DNA from: an uncultured Polaribacter sp.
GTDB lineage: Bacteria; Bacteroidota; Bacteroidia; Flavobacteriales; Flavobacteriaceae
DNA: 64,000 nt
Assembly (NCBI GenBank): GCA_943846595.1
Contig: OX044355.1
Coordinates: forward strand, 1,577,501-1,641,500
Direction: 5' to 3'
Shown piece after piece: positions 25,506 through 34,622 of the stretch (the stretch's first letter is position 1; each line of letters starts with the position of its first letter). Under the pieces are notes generated by a model. The model was not told where the DNA came from. It did not search any database and saw nothing but the letters and a program-made list of their open reading frames with translations. The translations under genes were made by a program, and so were the position numbers.

Positions 25506-25817
25506 CTAATCTTTAATTATAATTTGATATATCAACAAAAGACTATTTATAACAATACTTATAAAAAAAAACCAAGTAGAAGTTTTAAATGTTCGCTGAC
25601 TTAATACAGATACGTTTGTACCCATCGATAAGAGGGCAGCAGTGATCAGAATCGGCATAGAAATGGGGTTTTTTAACGCTAATGCACCAGTTATAGATGC
25701 GATTCCACTTCCCACTATTATATAAATTAATGTTATGCTAATTGCATTTTCTTGTTCTTTCTTGACATAATAATTTACCCAATTTATTATCAGGTTACTC
25801 GATTTTTCTTTTCTAAT
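25506..25817 (-). CDS. small membrane protein without ATG start
   Basis: An open frame of about 114 codons whose only in-frame ATG (25850) is immediately followed by TAA. A start at ATT 25815-25817 gives 103 residues; GTG 25715 would give 69. It encodes a basic N-terminus (RKEKSSNLIINWVNYYVKKE) and three hydrophobic segments (ITLIYIIVGSGIASITGAL; ISMPILITAALLSMG; WFFFISIVINSLLLIY). The composition looks like a true membrane protein. I do not recognise it. It could be a pseudogene with a nonsense codon 2. It converges on the haemoglobin gene, 3 bases apart. Confidence 0.4.
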   Translation of the reverse strand: MRKEKSSNLIINWVNYYVKKEQENAISITLIYIIVGSGIASITGALALKNPISMPILITAALLSMGTNVSVLSQRTFKTSTWFFFISIVINSLLLIYQIIIKD

Positions 25818-25908
25818 TATTTGGTCTTGACTATTTTTGTTGTTTTACATGTTTATCAACTTTAACTACAAATTTATAGGTAAAATCAATCTTAATTTAT
25901 GATTGAAA

Positions 25909-26511
25909 TCATAATTTTAGTCGTCGACTTGTATGGATATCAATCAGTTTCAATATGTGTTTTCCACGTGCCTTGCAGCCTTTACTTTCGTGTATTATTT
26001 TAGTGCTAATAAGGTGTGAAAGTTCTGGGTGAATCCAATCTTTTGTCAAACCAAAGAGATATAAAGTATTCATTGTATAGGCTCTTACAGCAATTTTCTG
26101 AGGGGTTATCAACCAGTCAAACCCAGTCTCAATAATTGCGTTTATTTGTGCATCTGTCATTGTTTTTTGAATATTATTTGCCTTTTTTGAAAAATAGGCA
26201 TTAGCTAAATGTTCACAAATCTTAGCACAAGGTCTAATGGCACTGTCAAACTTTAAGGTTGTTATTTTTTGCGAAAACTTTGTTAAGTGGGGAAGTATCC
26301 ATTCTAGTTGATGATGCGTACAAATCCATTCTAAAATCCAAGCTGCTTTAATAGACACTTTGTTGTCAACATCAAATGTAATTGCAATTAAATGTTTGAA
26401 TAAATTGGGGTCTTTTAATACAAATTTTGCCACTCGTTGACGGTGAACACTTTTAGCATTTTCCATATTATTGAGTTCTGTTACTAGAGAAAGGAATTCC
26501 AATTTTGACAC
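25909..26511 (-). CDS. HEAT/ARM-like helical protein of unknown function
   Basis: 200 residues, almost all helical, with repeated helix pairs (KVSIKAAWILEWICTHH; IRPCAKICEHLANAYF; VRAYTMNTLYLFGLT) resembling HEAT-type repeats. No catalytic motif is seen. I recall homologues in this lineage labelled adenylosuccinate lyase, which has no support in the sequence. It lies alone, 186 bases from the divergent mnmA gene. Confidence 0.65.
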   Translation of the reverse strand: MSKLEFLSLVTELNNMENAKSVHRQRVAKFVLKDPNLFKHLIAITFDVDNKVSIKAAWILEWICTHHQLEWILPHLTKFSQKITTLKFDSAIRPCAKICEHLANAYFSKKANNIQKTMTDAQINAIIETGFDWLITPQKIAVRAYTMNTLYLFGLTKDWIHPELSHLISTKIIHESKGCKARGKHILKLIDIHTSRRLKL

Positions 26512-26671
26512 GTTTACTAGATATGTATGGATTTGTTTTAAAAATATAAATATAAAATAAAAACGATTTTTAATTTTTTTCTTATTTGTTAATTTGTGAA
26601 AAATAATAATGGGAGTACATAAGAATCAATAAGCATTCAAAAATCGATCCTATAAAGCAGATACTTCTTTG

Positions 26672-26679
26672 TATCTTTG
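26672..26679 (+). promoter_or_regulatory. -7 box for mnmA
   Basis: TATCTTTG, a full match to TAnnTTTG, ends 18 bases before the mnmA ATG and would give a leader of about 12 bases. Confidence 0.45.
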
Positions 26680-26697
26680 TATCCTTAAAAATAGATA

Positions 26698-27885
26698 ATG
26701 AAACGAGTTGTTGTTGGACTTTCTGGTGGAGTAGATAGTAGTGTTACGGCCTATCTGTTAAAAGAACAAGGGTATGAAGTAATTGGTCTTTTTATGAAAA
26801 ACTGGCACGATGATTCTGTAACAATTTCTAATGAATGTCCTTGGTTAGAGGATAGTAATGATGCAATGATTGTTGCTGAAAAGTTAGGGATCCCTTTTCA
26901 AGTGGTGGATTTAAGTGAACAGTATAAAGATCGAATCGTAGATTATATGTTCTCGGAATATGAGAAGGGAAGAACGCCAAATCCAGATATTCTTTGCAAT
27001 CGAGAAATAAAGTTTGATGTTTTTATGGACATTGCTTTAAAGCTAGGTGCTGACTTCGTTGCAACCGGTCATTACTGCAGAAAAGATTCAGAAATTATCG
27101 ACGGAAAACCGATTCATAAATTGTTGGCAGGAAAAGATACCAATAAAGATCAATCTTATTTTCTATGTCAATTATCCCAACAGCAGTTGACAAAAGCTTT
27201 GTTTCCAATTGGTGAATTCACCAAGCCAGAAGTAAGAGCGATTGCGAAAAAAGCAGATTTAATCACCGCTGAAAAGAAAGATTCACAAGGTTTATGTTTT
27301 ATAGGGAAAGTCCGTTTGCCTGAGTTTTTACAACAAAAATTGCAACCAAAAGAAGGACGTATAGTAACGATTCCATCCGCTTTTAAAGCCTATACAGCAG
27401 CAGTACCTCATTTTGAAGACCAGGAAGCAGCGTTAAAGTATTTTGCTACAAAATATACCTATCAAATTACTGATGGTAAAACTGTAGGAAAACATCAAGG
27501 GGCCCATTATTTCACAAAAGGGCAACGGAAAGGATTGAATGTTGGAGGTACAAAAGAAGCGCTCTATGTGATCGAAACGGATGTAAAAGAGAATATTATC
27601 TATACTGGAGAAGGAAAAAATCATACAGGACTCTATCGAAAGGTATTGTTTGTTTCCAATGAAGAAATTCATTGGGTTCGGGAAGATTTAACTTTACTAC
27701 CAGGAGATTCTCTGGAGGTATCTGCAAGAATACGCTATCGACAAGTTTTAGAGAAGGCTACTTTGCACAAAGTAACTTCGGGATTGTATGTTTCTTTTGA
27801 GAACAAACAATCTGCCATACAAGAAGGACAATTTGTTGCTTGGTATCAAAACGAAGAGCTTTTAGGTTCAGGGGTTATTTCGTAA
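26698..27885 (+). CDS. mnmA: tRNA-specific 2-thiouridylase
   Basis: 395-residue enzyme that thiolates U34 of Lys, Glu and Gln tRNAs. The PP-loop [15 protein letters not shown] lies at residues 8-22, the first catalytic cysteine in [12 protein letters not shown] near residue 101 and the second in [11 protein letters not shown] near residue 201. A 25-residue insertion around [18 protein letters not shown] follows the second cysteine, as in the flavobacterial form. The C-terminal beta-barrel is complete. The next gene starts 9 bases later. Confidence 0.95.
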   Translation: MKRVVVGLSGGVDSSVTAYLLKEQGYEVIGLFMKNWHDDSVTISNECPWLEDSNDAMIVAEKLGIPFQVVDLSEQYKDRIVDYMFSEYEKGRTPNPDILCNREIKFDVFMDIALKLGADFVATGHYCRKDSEIIDGKPIHKLLAGKDTNKDQSYFLCQLSQQQLTKALFPIGEFTKPEVRAIAKKADLITAEKKDSQGLCFIGKVRLPEFLQQKLQPKEGRIVTIPSAFKAYTAAVPHFEDQEAALKYFATKYTYQITDGKTVGKHQGAHYFTKGQRKGLNVGGTKEALYVIETDVKENIIYTGEGKNHTGLYRKVLFVSNEEIHWVREDLTLLPGDSLEVSARIRYRQVLEKATLHKVTSGLYVSFENKQSAIQEGQFVAWYQNEELLGSGVIS

Positions 27886-27894
27886 CTTTATGTT

Positions 27895-28836
27895 ATGAAA
27901 AATAACATTACACAACTTTTTAAGATTCAATATCCAATAATTCAAGGAGGAATGATTTGGGTTTCCGGTTGGAAGTTAGCTTCTGCCGTTTCAAATGCAG
28001 GAGGTTTGGGTTTAATTGGTGCAGGTTCTATGTATCCAGAAGTACTGCGAGAACACATTCAAAAGTGTAAAAAAGCAACCAACAAACCCTTTGGGGTTAA
28101 TGTGCCGATGCTGTATCCAGAGATTGATAAAATCATGGATATTATTATCGAAGAAGGGGTTGAAATTGTTTTTACTTCCGCAGGGAACCCCAAAACATGG
28201 ACTTCTTGGTTAAAAGAAAAAGAAATTACGGTGGTGCATGTAGTAAGCTCTGTGAAATTTGCTCTAAAAGCCGAAGCCGCTGGTGTTGATGCTATTGTAT
28301 GCGAAGGTTTCGAAGCAGGAGGACATAATGGGAGGGAAGAGACAACCACCTTTACTTTAATTCCGATGGTAAAAAAACAACTTGAATTACCAATTATTGC
28401 AGCAGGAGGCATTGCAACTGGTAAAGGCATGCTGGCTGCAATGGTTTTAGGAGCAGATGGCGTACAAATTGGAAGTAGATTTGCAGCAACTGAAGAATCC
28501 TCTGCACATCAAAATTTTAAGCATTCAATTCTAAAGGTGAAAGATGGAGACACGAAATTGACCCTAAAAGAGTTAGCACCTGTTAGATTGATTAAAAATG
28601 AATTTTACGATCAAATAGAAGCACTGTATCAACAACAACCAACACTCGATGAAATTAAAAAATTATTGGGAAGAGCACGTGCTAAAAAAGGGATTTTTGA
28701 AGGGGATTTGGTGAATGGTGAATTGGAAATTGGTCAGATTGCGGGACTTATTGATGAAGTAAAATCGGTTAATTGTGTATTTGAAGAGATTCTTGGAGAG
28801 TTTCAAAATTCTAAAGCACTAGTTGACAGTTTTTAA
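27895..28836 (+). CDS. nitronate monooxygenase-like flavoprotein
   Basis: 313-residue FMN TIM-barrel of the NPD/enoyl-reductase-II family. The start YPIIQGGMIWVSGWKLA, the mid segment VDAIVCEGFEAGGHNG near residue 134 and the phosphate-binding AAGGIATGKGMLAAMVLGA near residues 168-186 are characteristic. The AGGHNG His is the catalytic base of class I/II enzymes. It could oxidise nitronates or act as a FabK-like reductase; sequence alone does not decide. Probably co-transcribed with mnmA (9-base gap). Confidence 0.87.
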   Translation: MKNNITQLFKIQYPIIQGGMIWVSGWKLASAVSNAGGLGLIGAGSMYPEVLREHIQKCKKATNKPFGVNVPMLYPEIDKIMDIIIEEGVEIVFTSAGNPKTWTSWLKEKEITVVHVVSSVKFALKAEAAGVDAIVCEGFEAGGHNGREETTTFTLIPMVKKQLELPIIAAGGIATGKGMLAAMVLGADGVQIGSRFAATEESSAHQNFKHSILKVKDGDTKLTLKELAPVRLIKNEFYDQIEALYQQQPTLDEIKKLLGRARAKKGIFEGDLVNGELEIGQIAGLIDEVKSVNCVFEEILGEFQNSKALVDSF

Positions 28837-28888
28837 CCCAACATTTTTAAATAATGTTAATATATTTTTTTTATTGATTTAATGATAT

Positions 28889-28933
28889 TATATTTGCAAA
28901 ATAATAAACGCTGTTAGTAATTAAATTAACAGC
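28889..28933 (+). promoter_or_regulatory. cold-shock gene promoter box and 5' UTR hairpin
   Basis: TATATTTG (28889-28896) matches the -7 box; no -33 is clear. The predicted 47-base leader contains the perfect stem GCTGTTA-10 nt-TAACAGC at 28910-28933, just before the A/T-rich stretch ahead of the ATG at 28950. Cold-shock mRNAs often use leader structures as thermosensors, so this hairpin may regulate translation (inference). Confidence 0.45.
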
Positions 28934-28949
28934 ACAATAATTTTTTACA

Positions 28950-29141
28950 ATGAATAAAGGTACCGTAAAGTTTTTCAATGAATCTAAAGGATTTGGATTT
29001 ATCACAGAAGAAGGAACAAACAAAGAACATTTTGTACATGTTTCAGGTTTAATCGACGAAATTCGCGAGAATGACGAAGTTGAATTTGACTTACAAGATG
29101 GAAGAAAAGGATTAAACGCAGTAAATGTAAAAGTAATTTAA
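28950..29141 (+). CDS. cold-shock protein (CspA family)
   Basis: 63-residue OB-fold nucleic-acid-binding protein acting as an RNA chaperone. RNP1 is visible as KGFGFIT and RNP2 as HFVHVSGL, with the start MNKGTVKFFNESKGFG typical of Bacteroidota. It is a single gene with its own promoter and a strong terminator 25 bases after the stop. Confidence 0.95.
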   Translation: MNKGTVKFFNESKGFGFITEEGTNKEHFVHVSGLIDEIRENDEVEFDLQDGRKGLNAVNVKVI

Positions 29142-29165
29142 TATATACTTAGTTAATTTTTAATG

Positions 29166-29192
29166 AAAAAGCCTGCAATTTGCAGGCTTTTT
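29166..29192. terminator. intrinsic terminator after the cold-shock gene
   Basis: AAAAAGCCTGCA-3 nt-TGCAGGCTTTTT, a perfect 12-bp stem ending in T6 on the plus strand. It also serves the converging lytic transglycosylase gene from the other side. Confidence 0.85.
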
Positions 29193-29200
29193 TATGCACA

Positions 29201-30103
29201 TTATTTTATTGGAATCTTGATCTCATAAACTTTGTGAGATTTATTATTGAGTTTGTTTTGTCGTAACCAAGGATTATGAAGTTTCAGTTCTTTGTAGTTG
29301 AGTCCAAATTTTTTGGCAAATAGCGCAATATTTGTAATGGTAGTATCTACCTTAATCGTTCTAGTTTTCTCCATCGTGTAGAGGTCCTTTTCTTCAAATT
29401 TAAACCCATATTTTCTGGGGTTTGATAAAACTTCTTTTAAAGCAATGATTCGTAGGACATATCGTTCCGTTTCATTAGATAAAAATGCATCGTAATAGGA
29501 AGTAACTCCTTGTGCCTCTAATCGTCGTGAAATACCATAATTCCCTGCATTATATGCAGCAGCAGCCAGGGTCCATGACCCAAATCTTTCTTTTGCTTTA
29601 ATTAAATATTGGGCAGCAACTTTTGTCGATTTCTCAATATGATAGCGTTCATCAACATTTTGATTAATTTCCAAACCATATTCTTTCCCTGTATTTCTCA
29701 TAAAATGCCACATTCCAGCTGCTCCAGCTGAAGAGGTTTCATCAATTAAAGCACTTTCTGCAACTGCCAAATATTTAAAATCATCCGGAAGACCATATTC
29801 TTTTAGTAAGGGTTCCAAAATTGGGAAGTATTTGTTTGCTCTTTTTAACAACAACAATCCATTGGATTGCCAGTAGGTGTTTACTAGTAATTCGCGATCC
29901 ATTCTTTCTCTAATATGCTGGCGCTCTATGGGAACTCGCTCTCCTGCAAGATGTAAGTTTTCGGGAAGTTGCAAAGCTTGAATTTCATATTTATCGCTCG
30001 TGCTTTTCGATGTTTCAATCTTTGTTTTGTCAATTCCTTTAACAAATAAAGAGGTAATTGCAAGGATGCTTATGAAGGTAAATAAGCGCAGTATTTTTGG
30101 CAT
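29201..30103 (-). CDS. lytic transglycosylase (SLT domain, MltD-like)
   Basis: 300-residue exported murein lytic transglycosylase. An N-terminal hydrophobic segment is followed by an SLT/GH23 domain at about residues 85-230: the catalytic Glu is in AVAESALIDETSSAGAAG, then GMWHFMRNTGKEYGL and LAAAAYNAGNYGISRRL. A C-terminal LysM-like stretch (ALFAKKFGLNYKELKLHNPW) probably binds peptidoglycan. It ends 8 bases from the terminator shared with the cold-shock gene. Confidence 0.9.
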   Translation of the reverse strand: MPKILRLFTFISILAITSLFVKGIDKTKIETSKSTSDKYEIQALQLPENLHLAGERVPIERQHIRERMDRELLVNTYWQSNGLLLLKRANKYFPILEPLLKEYGLPDDFKYLAVAESALIDETSSAGAAGMWHFMRNTGKEYGLEINQNVDERYHIEKSTKVAAQYLIKAKERFGSWTLAAAAYNAGNYGISRRLEAQGVTSYYDAFLSNETERYVLRIIALKEVLSNPRKYGFKFEEKDLYTMEKTRTIKVDTTITNIALFAKKFGLNYKELKLHNPWLRQNKLNNKSHKVYEIKIPIK

Positions 30104-30149
30104 AATAGAAGTAGTTTAATAGCTATAAACATACAAAAATTTTAAGCTC

Positions 30150-30812
30150 CTAAAAAGTTAAACTTTCATGAATGTGCTTTGTAATTGTTTTTGATTTTCT
30201 TAAAATCATGACGTGAGTTCCTCCTTCAACAACCACACAATTTGAAATATTTTTTAAGGGAAATACCTTATCCTCCGTTCCGTGGATATGTACTAAGTTT
30301 TCGGAAGTTTTTTTCACTCCGTTCCAATTGATAACATTGTAAATAGACCAATGCAAATAAGAACGATCTCTTACAGATAAGTACTTTTTATAGAGAGCAG
30401 CTCGTTTTTTTAGTGATTTTCCTAAGAAAAATTTTGTATAATCTTCAAAATTGGCAATTATTTTTGACGGAAACAACTTGTATATCTTTGTAAAGCTAGC
30501 AAGTTGAAATCTTTTTGGTAGTTCCTTCTTGTCTTTAACACTCGAAATAATAATTACTTTTTTGGTAGTTATAAACTGACTCATTTCTTGTACCATGATT
30601 CCACCAAAGGAGACGCCAACCAAAACAGGATTTTTATGCAGTATGTCTTCACACATTCTCATGGCATAATTTGCCACGGTTTCTTTTTGATGTAAGGGCA
30701 TTTTCCACTGAAGATAATACAAATCATAGACCGAGTTTGACAATCTTAAGTTTTCAAATATTTCCGGACCTGCAGCCAATCCTGGAAGAAAATAGATAGG
30801 TATTTTGGACAT
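30150..30812 (-). CDS. small alpha/beta hydrolase
   Basis: 220-residue alpha/beta-hydrolase without signal peptide. The oxyanion region is YFLPGLAAGPEIF, the nucleophile elbow GVSFGGIMVQEM near residue 68, the acid in HIHGTEDKVFPL and the base in GGTHVMILRK. Substrate unknown. It begins 37 bases after the mtaB stop on the same strand and is probably co-transcribed with it. Confidence 0.8.
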   Translation of the reverse strand: MSKIPIYFLPGLAAGPEIFENLRLSNSVYDLYYLQWKMPLHQKETVANYAMRMCEDILHKNPVLVGVSFGGIMVQEMSQFITTKKVIIISSVKDKKELPKRFQLASFTKIYKLFPSKIIANFEDYTKFFLGKSLKKRAALYKKYLSVRDRSYLHWSIYNVINWNGVKKTSENLVHIHGTEDKVFPLKNISNCVVVEGGTHVMILRKSKTITKHIHESLTF

Positions 30813-30849
30813 ACTTCAGATTAATAATAATAAGAATTTTGTTTTTGTT

Positions 30850-32175
30850 TTAATCCTCTTCTGCGAAGTGAAATCGCACAAGTCCATCTTCATCTATTGT
30901 AGAAAGTGTCACTTTATGAAGTGTGTTCACAAACTCAGGATTCCAAGGATGTTTAACTTTTACATAATTTTCTGTAAAACCATGAATATATCCTTCTTTG
31001 TTTTCACTTTCAAACAAGACTGTTAAGGTATTTCCCAATTGAGTTTCATAAAAAGCTCTTCTCATTTTTGCAGACAATCCACGTAACATCTTACTTCGTT
31101 TCGCACGGGTTTTTTTTGGAACAACTCCCTCAAAACTTGCCGCCGCTGTATTGGGTCTCTCAGAATAAGAGAAAACGTGTAAGTAGGAAATATCTAGCTG
31201 ATTTAAAAAATTATATGTTTCTAAGAATAGTTCCTCTGTTTCTCCTGGAAAACCTACAATTACATCCACCCCAATGCAAGCATTTGGCATGGTTTCTCTA
31301 ATCTTTGTAACTCGATTCGAATAGAGGTCTGTAAGATATCGACGTTTCATCTTCTTTAATAATTTGTCGCTACCAGATTGTAAGGGGATATGAAAATGAG
31401 GAACAAATATTTTTGATTTTGAAACAAAGTCAATCGTTTCATCTTTTAAGAGGTTAGGCTCAATTGAAGAAATTCTGAGTCGGTGTATTCCATCGACTTG
31501 ATCTAATTCTTTGACCAATTCTAAGAAGGTATGTTCGTGTTTTTTGTTACCAAATTCACCCTTTCCGTAATCTCCAATATTGACGCCTGTCAGAACAATT
31601 TCTTTAATTCCTTTTTTAGAGATTTCTCGTGCATTCTCCAATACATTTTCTAAAGTATCAGATCTCGAAATTCCTCGTGCTAGGGGAATTGTACAATAAG
31701 TACATTTATAATCACAGCCATCTTGTACTTTTAAGAAAGCACGTGTTCTGTCTCCAATAGAGTAGGATCCTACATAGAAATCTGCATCTCCAATTTCACA
31801 AGAATGTATTTCACCAACATTGTTTTTTGTTAAATCGTTGATGTAGCTGGTAACATTAAATTTTTCGGTAGCTCCTAGAACCAAATCAACGCCATCCACG
31901 GCTGCCAATTCTTCAGGTTTTAGTTGTGCATAACAACCCACTGCTATTAAAAAAGCATCTTCATTTTTTTGTAAAGCGTTTTTTACAATGGATTTAAAAC
32001 GTTTGTCAGCATTGTCGGTTACTGAACAGGTGTTAATCACGTATATATCGGCGATTTCTTCAAACTCAACGCGTTCAAAACCTTCACTCACAAAATTTCT
32101 TGCGATTGTAGAAGTTTCAGAGAAGTTTAATTTACATCCTAAAGTATAAAATGCTACTTTTTTATCTGCATTCAT
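30850..32175 (-). CDS. mtaB: tRNA t6A37 methylthiotransferase
   Basis: 441-residue radical-SAM methylthiotransferase that turns t6A37 into ms2t6A37. The N-terminal UPF0004 domain has Cys residues in YTLGCKLNFSE, NTCSVTDNAD and AVGCYAQ for one Fe-S cluster; the radical-SAM motif is CDYKCTYCTIPLARG near residue 153. A C-terminal TRAM-like domain is present. The start overlaps a TAAATTTG -7 box region shared with the divergent GNAT gene. Confidence 0.94.
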   Translation of the reverse strand: MNADKKVAFYTLGCKLNFSETSTIARNFVSEGFERVEFEEIADIYVINTCSVTDNADKRFKSIVKNALQKNEDAFLIAVGCYAQLKPEELAAVDGVDLVLGATEKFNVTSYINDLTKNNVGEIHSCEIGDADFYVGSYSIGDRTRAFLKVQDGCDYKCTYCTIPLARGISRSDTLENVLENAREISKKGIKEIVLTGVNIGDYGKGEFGNKKHEHTFLELVKELDQVDGIHRLRISSIEPNLLKDETIDFVSKSKIFVPHFHIPLQSGSDKLLKKMKRRYLTDLYSNRVTKIRETMPNACIGVDVIVGFPGETEELFLETYNFLNQLDISYLHVFSYSERPNTAAASFEGVVPKKTRAKRSKMLRGLSAKMRRAFYETQLGNTLTVLFESENKEGYIHGFTENYVKVKHPWNPEFVNTLHKVTLSTIDEDGLVRFHFAEED

Positions 32176-32195
32176 TAGTGTACATTTATGCGTTG

Positions 32196-32203
32196 CAAAT
32201 TTA
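32196..32203 (-). promoter_or_regulatory. -7 box for mtaB
   Basis: Minus-strand TAAATTTG, a full TAnnTTTG match, 20 bases before the mtaB start. The predicted leader is about 14 bases. It lies within the 39-base gap to the divergent GNAT gene. Confidence 0.4.
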
Positions 32204-32214
32204 CACTTTTATTG

Positions 32215-32712
32215 ATGATTTTTGAAACTGAACGCCTGCAAGTGCGGAAATTAATTTTGGAAGATTTATATTCCTTTCATAAAATGCAAAGCAATCCAAA
32301 TGTAATGCGGTATGCGGACGGCGAGGTGAATACCTTAGCGGCGCATTCGATCGAATTATCGACATTGATATCCAACTACAGTTTGCCAGAAAATGATTTT
32401 TGGATTTATGCAATTGAACGAAAAGAAGATCGCTTTTTTGTGGGAACATTGGCGCTGGTTAAGGACGGAGATGACGATGAAATTGGACTTCGATTTTTAG
32501 AGGAATATTGGAGTTTAGGATATGGAACAGAGGTTTGTCATCGTTTACTGGAGTATTGTAAACAAATTGGCATTCAAAAAATAGTGGCATCTGCTGTTGA
32601 TTTAAACAGCGCGTCAAGTAAAATTTTAACGCGATTGGGTTTTATGCAAGTGAGAAAATTTATAAATCAAGAAATGCAACTGCTAGAAACAAAATATGAA
32701 TTATACCTATGA
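32215..32712 (+). CDS. GNAT N-acetyltransferase
   Basis: 165 residues from MIFETERLQVRKLILED, the typical RimJ-like opening; an upstream ATG at 32188 would extend it into the mtaB promoter and is rejected. The acetyl-CoA region reads LGYGTEVCHRLLEYCKQIG near residues 102-120 and SASSKILTRLGF follows. RimJ/RimL-type enzymes acetylate ribosomal proteins or small amines; substrate unknown. It overlaps the ABM-like gene by 4 bases. Confidence 0.82.
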   Translation: MIFETERLQVRKLILEDLYSFHKMQSNPNVMRYADGEVNTLAAHSIELSTLISNYSLPENDFWIYAIERKEDRFFVGTLALVKDGDDDEIGLRFLEEYWSLGYGTEVCHRLLEYCKQIGIQKIVASAVDLNSASSKILTRLGFMQVRKFINQEMQLLETKYELYL

Positions 32713-33026
32713 TTGTAGATAATTTAGCCCCCCCTTATTATGCAGTTATTTTTTCAACAATATCCTCAGAAAATTCCGACGGATATCTTGAAGCAGCGCA
32801 AAGAATGGAGATTCTTGCAAAACAGCAAAAAGGTTTTTTAGGGATTGAATCTGCACGTGCAGATATTGGGATTACTGTTTCTTATTGGCAAACATTAACT
32901 GATATTTCTGCATGGAAAAACAATGTTGAACATACTGCAGTTAGGGAATTGGGACGAGAAAAATGGTATAAAAAATACCAATTAAGAATTTGTAAAGTAG
33001 AAAGAGCATATGGTTTTGAAAATTAA
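32709..33026 (+). CDS. ABM-domain protein
   Basis: 105-residue antibiotic-biosynthesis-monooxygenase-type dimeric alpha/beta barrel. AAQRMEILAKQQKGFLGIES, TVSYWQTLTDISAWKNNVEH and REKWYKKYQLRICKVERAY are the standard strands and helices. Members are cofactor-free oxygenases, haem-degrading proteins or sensors. It is squeezed between overlapping genes (4 bases before, 17 bases after). Confidence 0.82.
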   Translation: MIVDNLAPPYYAVIFSTISSENSDGYLEAAQRMEILAKQQKGFLGIESARADIGITVSYWQTLTDISAWKNNVEHTAVRELGREKWYKKYQLRICKVERAYGFEN

Positions 33027-34617
33027 ATACCTTCTTTTTTTTATCGTAATTATCGTATTTTCATCTTGCGATCAAAAGAAAAATAAATACAATGATTTAC
33101 AGGTCTTTAGATACAATGAGCACAAAAACATCAATACGCTAGATCCAGCTTTTTCTAAGGACTTGCGCACCATTTGGGCAACTACGCAGCTTTTTAATGG
33201 CTTGGTTCAATTGAATGATTCCTTGCAAGTAATTCCAGATATTGCAGAAAAATGGACAATTTCAGAAGATGGTTTGTCTTATCAATTTCATTTGCGAACT
33301 GATGTTCTATTTCACAAACACGCTTTATTTGGTAAAGACAGCACACGAAACGTAGTTGCCAAGGATTTTGAGTATTCTTTTCAGCGATTATTAGATCCTG
33401 AAGTAGCTTCGCCAGGCAAATGGGTATTAGAATTTGTAGCTTCCTTTACTGCAGAAAGTCCGCATGTTTTTAGCATTCAACTTAAAAAACCATTTCCACC
33501 ATTTTTAAGTCTATTGACCATGAAATATTGTTCGGTAGTCCCGAAAGAGGCTCTTGACTACTTTGGCGATTCTTTTAGAGAAAATCCAATTGGAACAGGA
33601 CCTTTTCATTTCAAATTGTGGAAAGAGAATATTAAATTGGTTCTAAGAAAGAATAATTATTTTTATGAGACAGACGAAAATGGAGTACAACTTCCTTATT
33701 TAGAAGCTGTAGCGATTACTTTTTTACCCGACAAGCAAAGTGAATTCTTACAATTCGTTCAAGGAAATCTCGATTTTTTAAACAGTATTGATAATTCTTA
33801 TAAAGATGATCTCCTAACCAAGAATGGAAAATTGCAATCGCGTTATGCCTCAAGAATTAAGATGATGACAAGTCCTTACTTGAATACAGAATACCTTGGG
33901 GTATATATGGATGCAGCAGAGGAGGAAGCCAATTCGTTGCTATTGAGAAAAGCCTTGAATTATGGTTTTGATAAAGAAAAAATGATTTTATATCTAAGAA
34001 ATGGAATTGGGACTCCGGCCATACATGGCTTCATTCCCAAAGGATTGCCTTCTTTCAACCAGATGAAAGGATATACCTATCAACCACAAAAGGCGAAACA
34101 ATTGATTGAGACTTATAAATTGAAATCTGGAAACAACAATCCTAAAATCACCATAAGTACCGATAGTCAATACCTAGATTTGTGTGAATACATTCAAAGA
34201 GAGATGCAAAAAATAGGGTTGAAAGTTGTTGTAGAAGTTTTGCCCGCATCTACGCTACGGGAGCGAAAAGCAAACGGAAAGTTAAGTGTTTTTAGAGGAA
34301 GTTGGGTGGCTGATTACCCAGATGCTGAAAATTATTTATTCATTTATCACAGTAAAAACTTCTCTCCAAACGGACCTAATTATACTCACTATAAAAACAA
34401 TCAATTTGACGCATTGTATGAAAATGCAGTAGAGACAGTTAATACTCAAAAGCGACATCTTATCTATCAGCGAATGGACAGTTTAATGATGGCTACAGCC
34501 CCTGTAATCCCATTGTATTATGATGAAGTGCTTCGTTTTACGAACAAAAACCTAACAGGATTAGGGATCAATCCTATCAATCATTTGCATTTAAAGAAGG
34601 TGCGGAAAACAGAATAG
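33010..34617 (+). CDS. peptide-type ABC solute-binding lipoprotein
   Basis: 535-residue family 5 extracellular solute-binding protein (oligopeptide/nickel type). Lipoprotein signal IIVFSSCDQ is followed by DPAFSKDLRTIWATTQLFNG, then AEKWTISEDGLSYQFHLR, the standard SBP_bac_5 opening, and RKALNYGFDKEKMI near residue 310. No permease or ATPase gene is nearby, so it is an orphan component. Its start lies 17 bases inside the ABM-like gene. Confidence 0.88.
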   Translation: MVLKIKYLLFFIVIIVFSSCDQKKNKYNDLQVFRYNEHKNINTLDPAFSKDLRTIWATTQLFNGLVQLNDSLQVIPDIAEKWTISEDGLSYQFHLRTDVLFHKHALFGKDSTRNVVAKDFEYSFQRLLDPEVASPGKWVLEFVASFTAESPHVFSIQLKKPFPPFLSLLTMKYCSVVPKEALDYFGDSFRENPIGTGPFHFKLWKENIKLVLRKNNYFYETDENGVQLPYLEAVAITFLPDKQSEFLQFVQGNLDFLNSIDNSYKDDLLTKNGKLQSRYASRIKMMTSPYLNTEYLGVYMDAAEEEANSLLLRKALNYGFDKEKMILYLRNGIGTPAIHGFIPKGLPSFNQMKGYTYQPQKAKQLIETYKLKSGNNNPKITISTDSQYLDLCEYIQREMQKIGLKVVVEVLPASTLRERKANGKLSVFRGSWVADYPDAENYLFIYHSKNFSPNGPNYTHYKNNQFDALYENAVETVNTQKRHLIYQRMDSLMMATAPVIPLYYDEVLRFTNKNLTGLGINPINHLHLKKVRKTE

Positions 34618-34622
34618 CAGCA

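Noticed and set aside
25909..26511. Adenylosuccinate lyase label for the helical protein
   Set aside because: No lyase motif; the true purB lies at 23051-24394.
29161..29195. Short perfect repeats as CRISPR or REP elements
   Set aside because: They are single terminator hairpins, not arrays.
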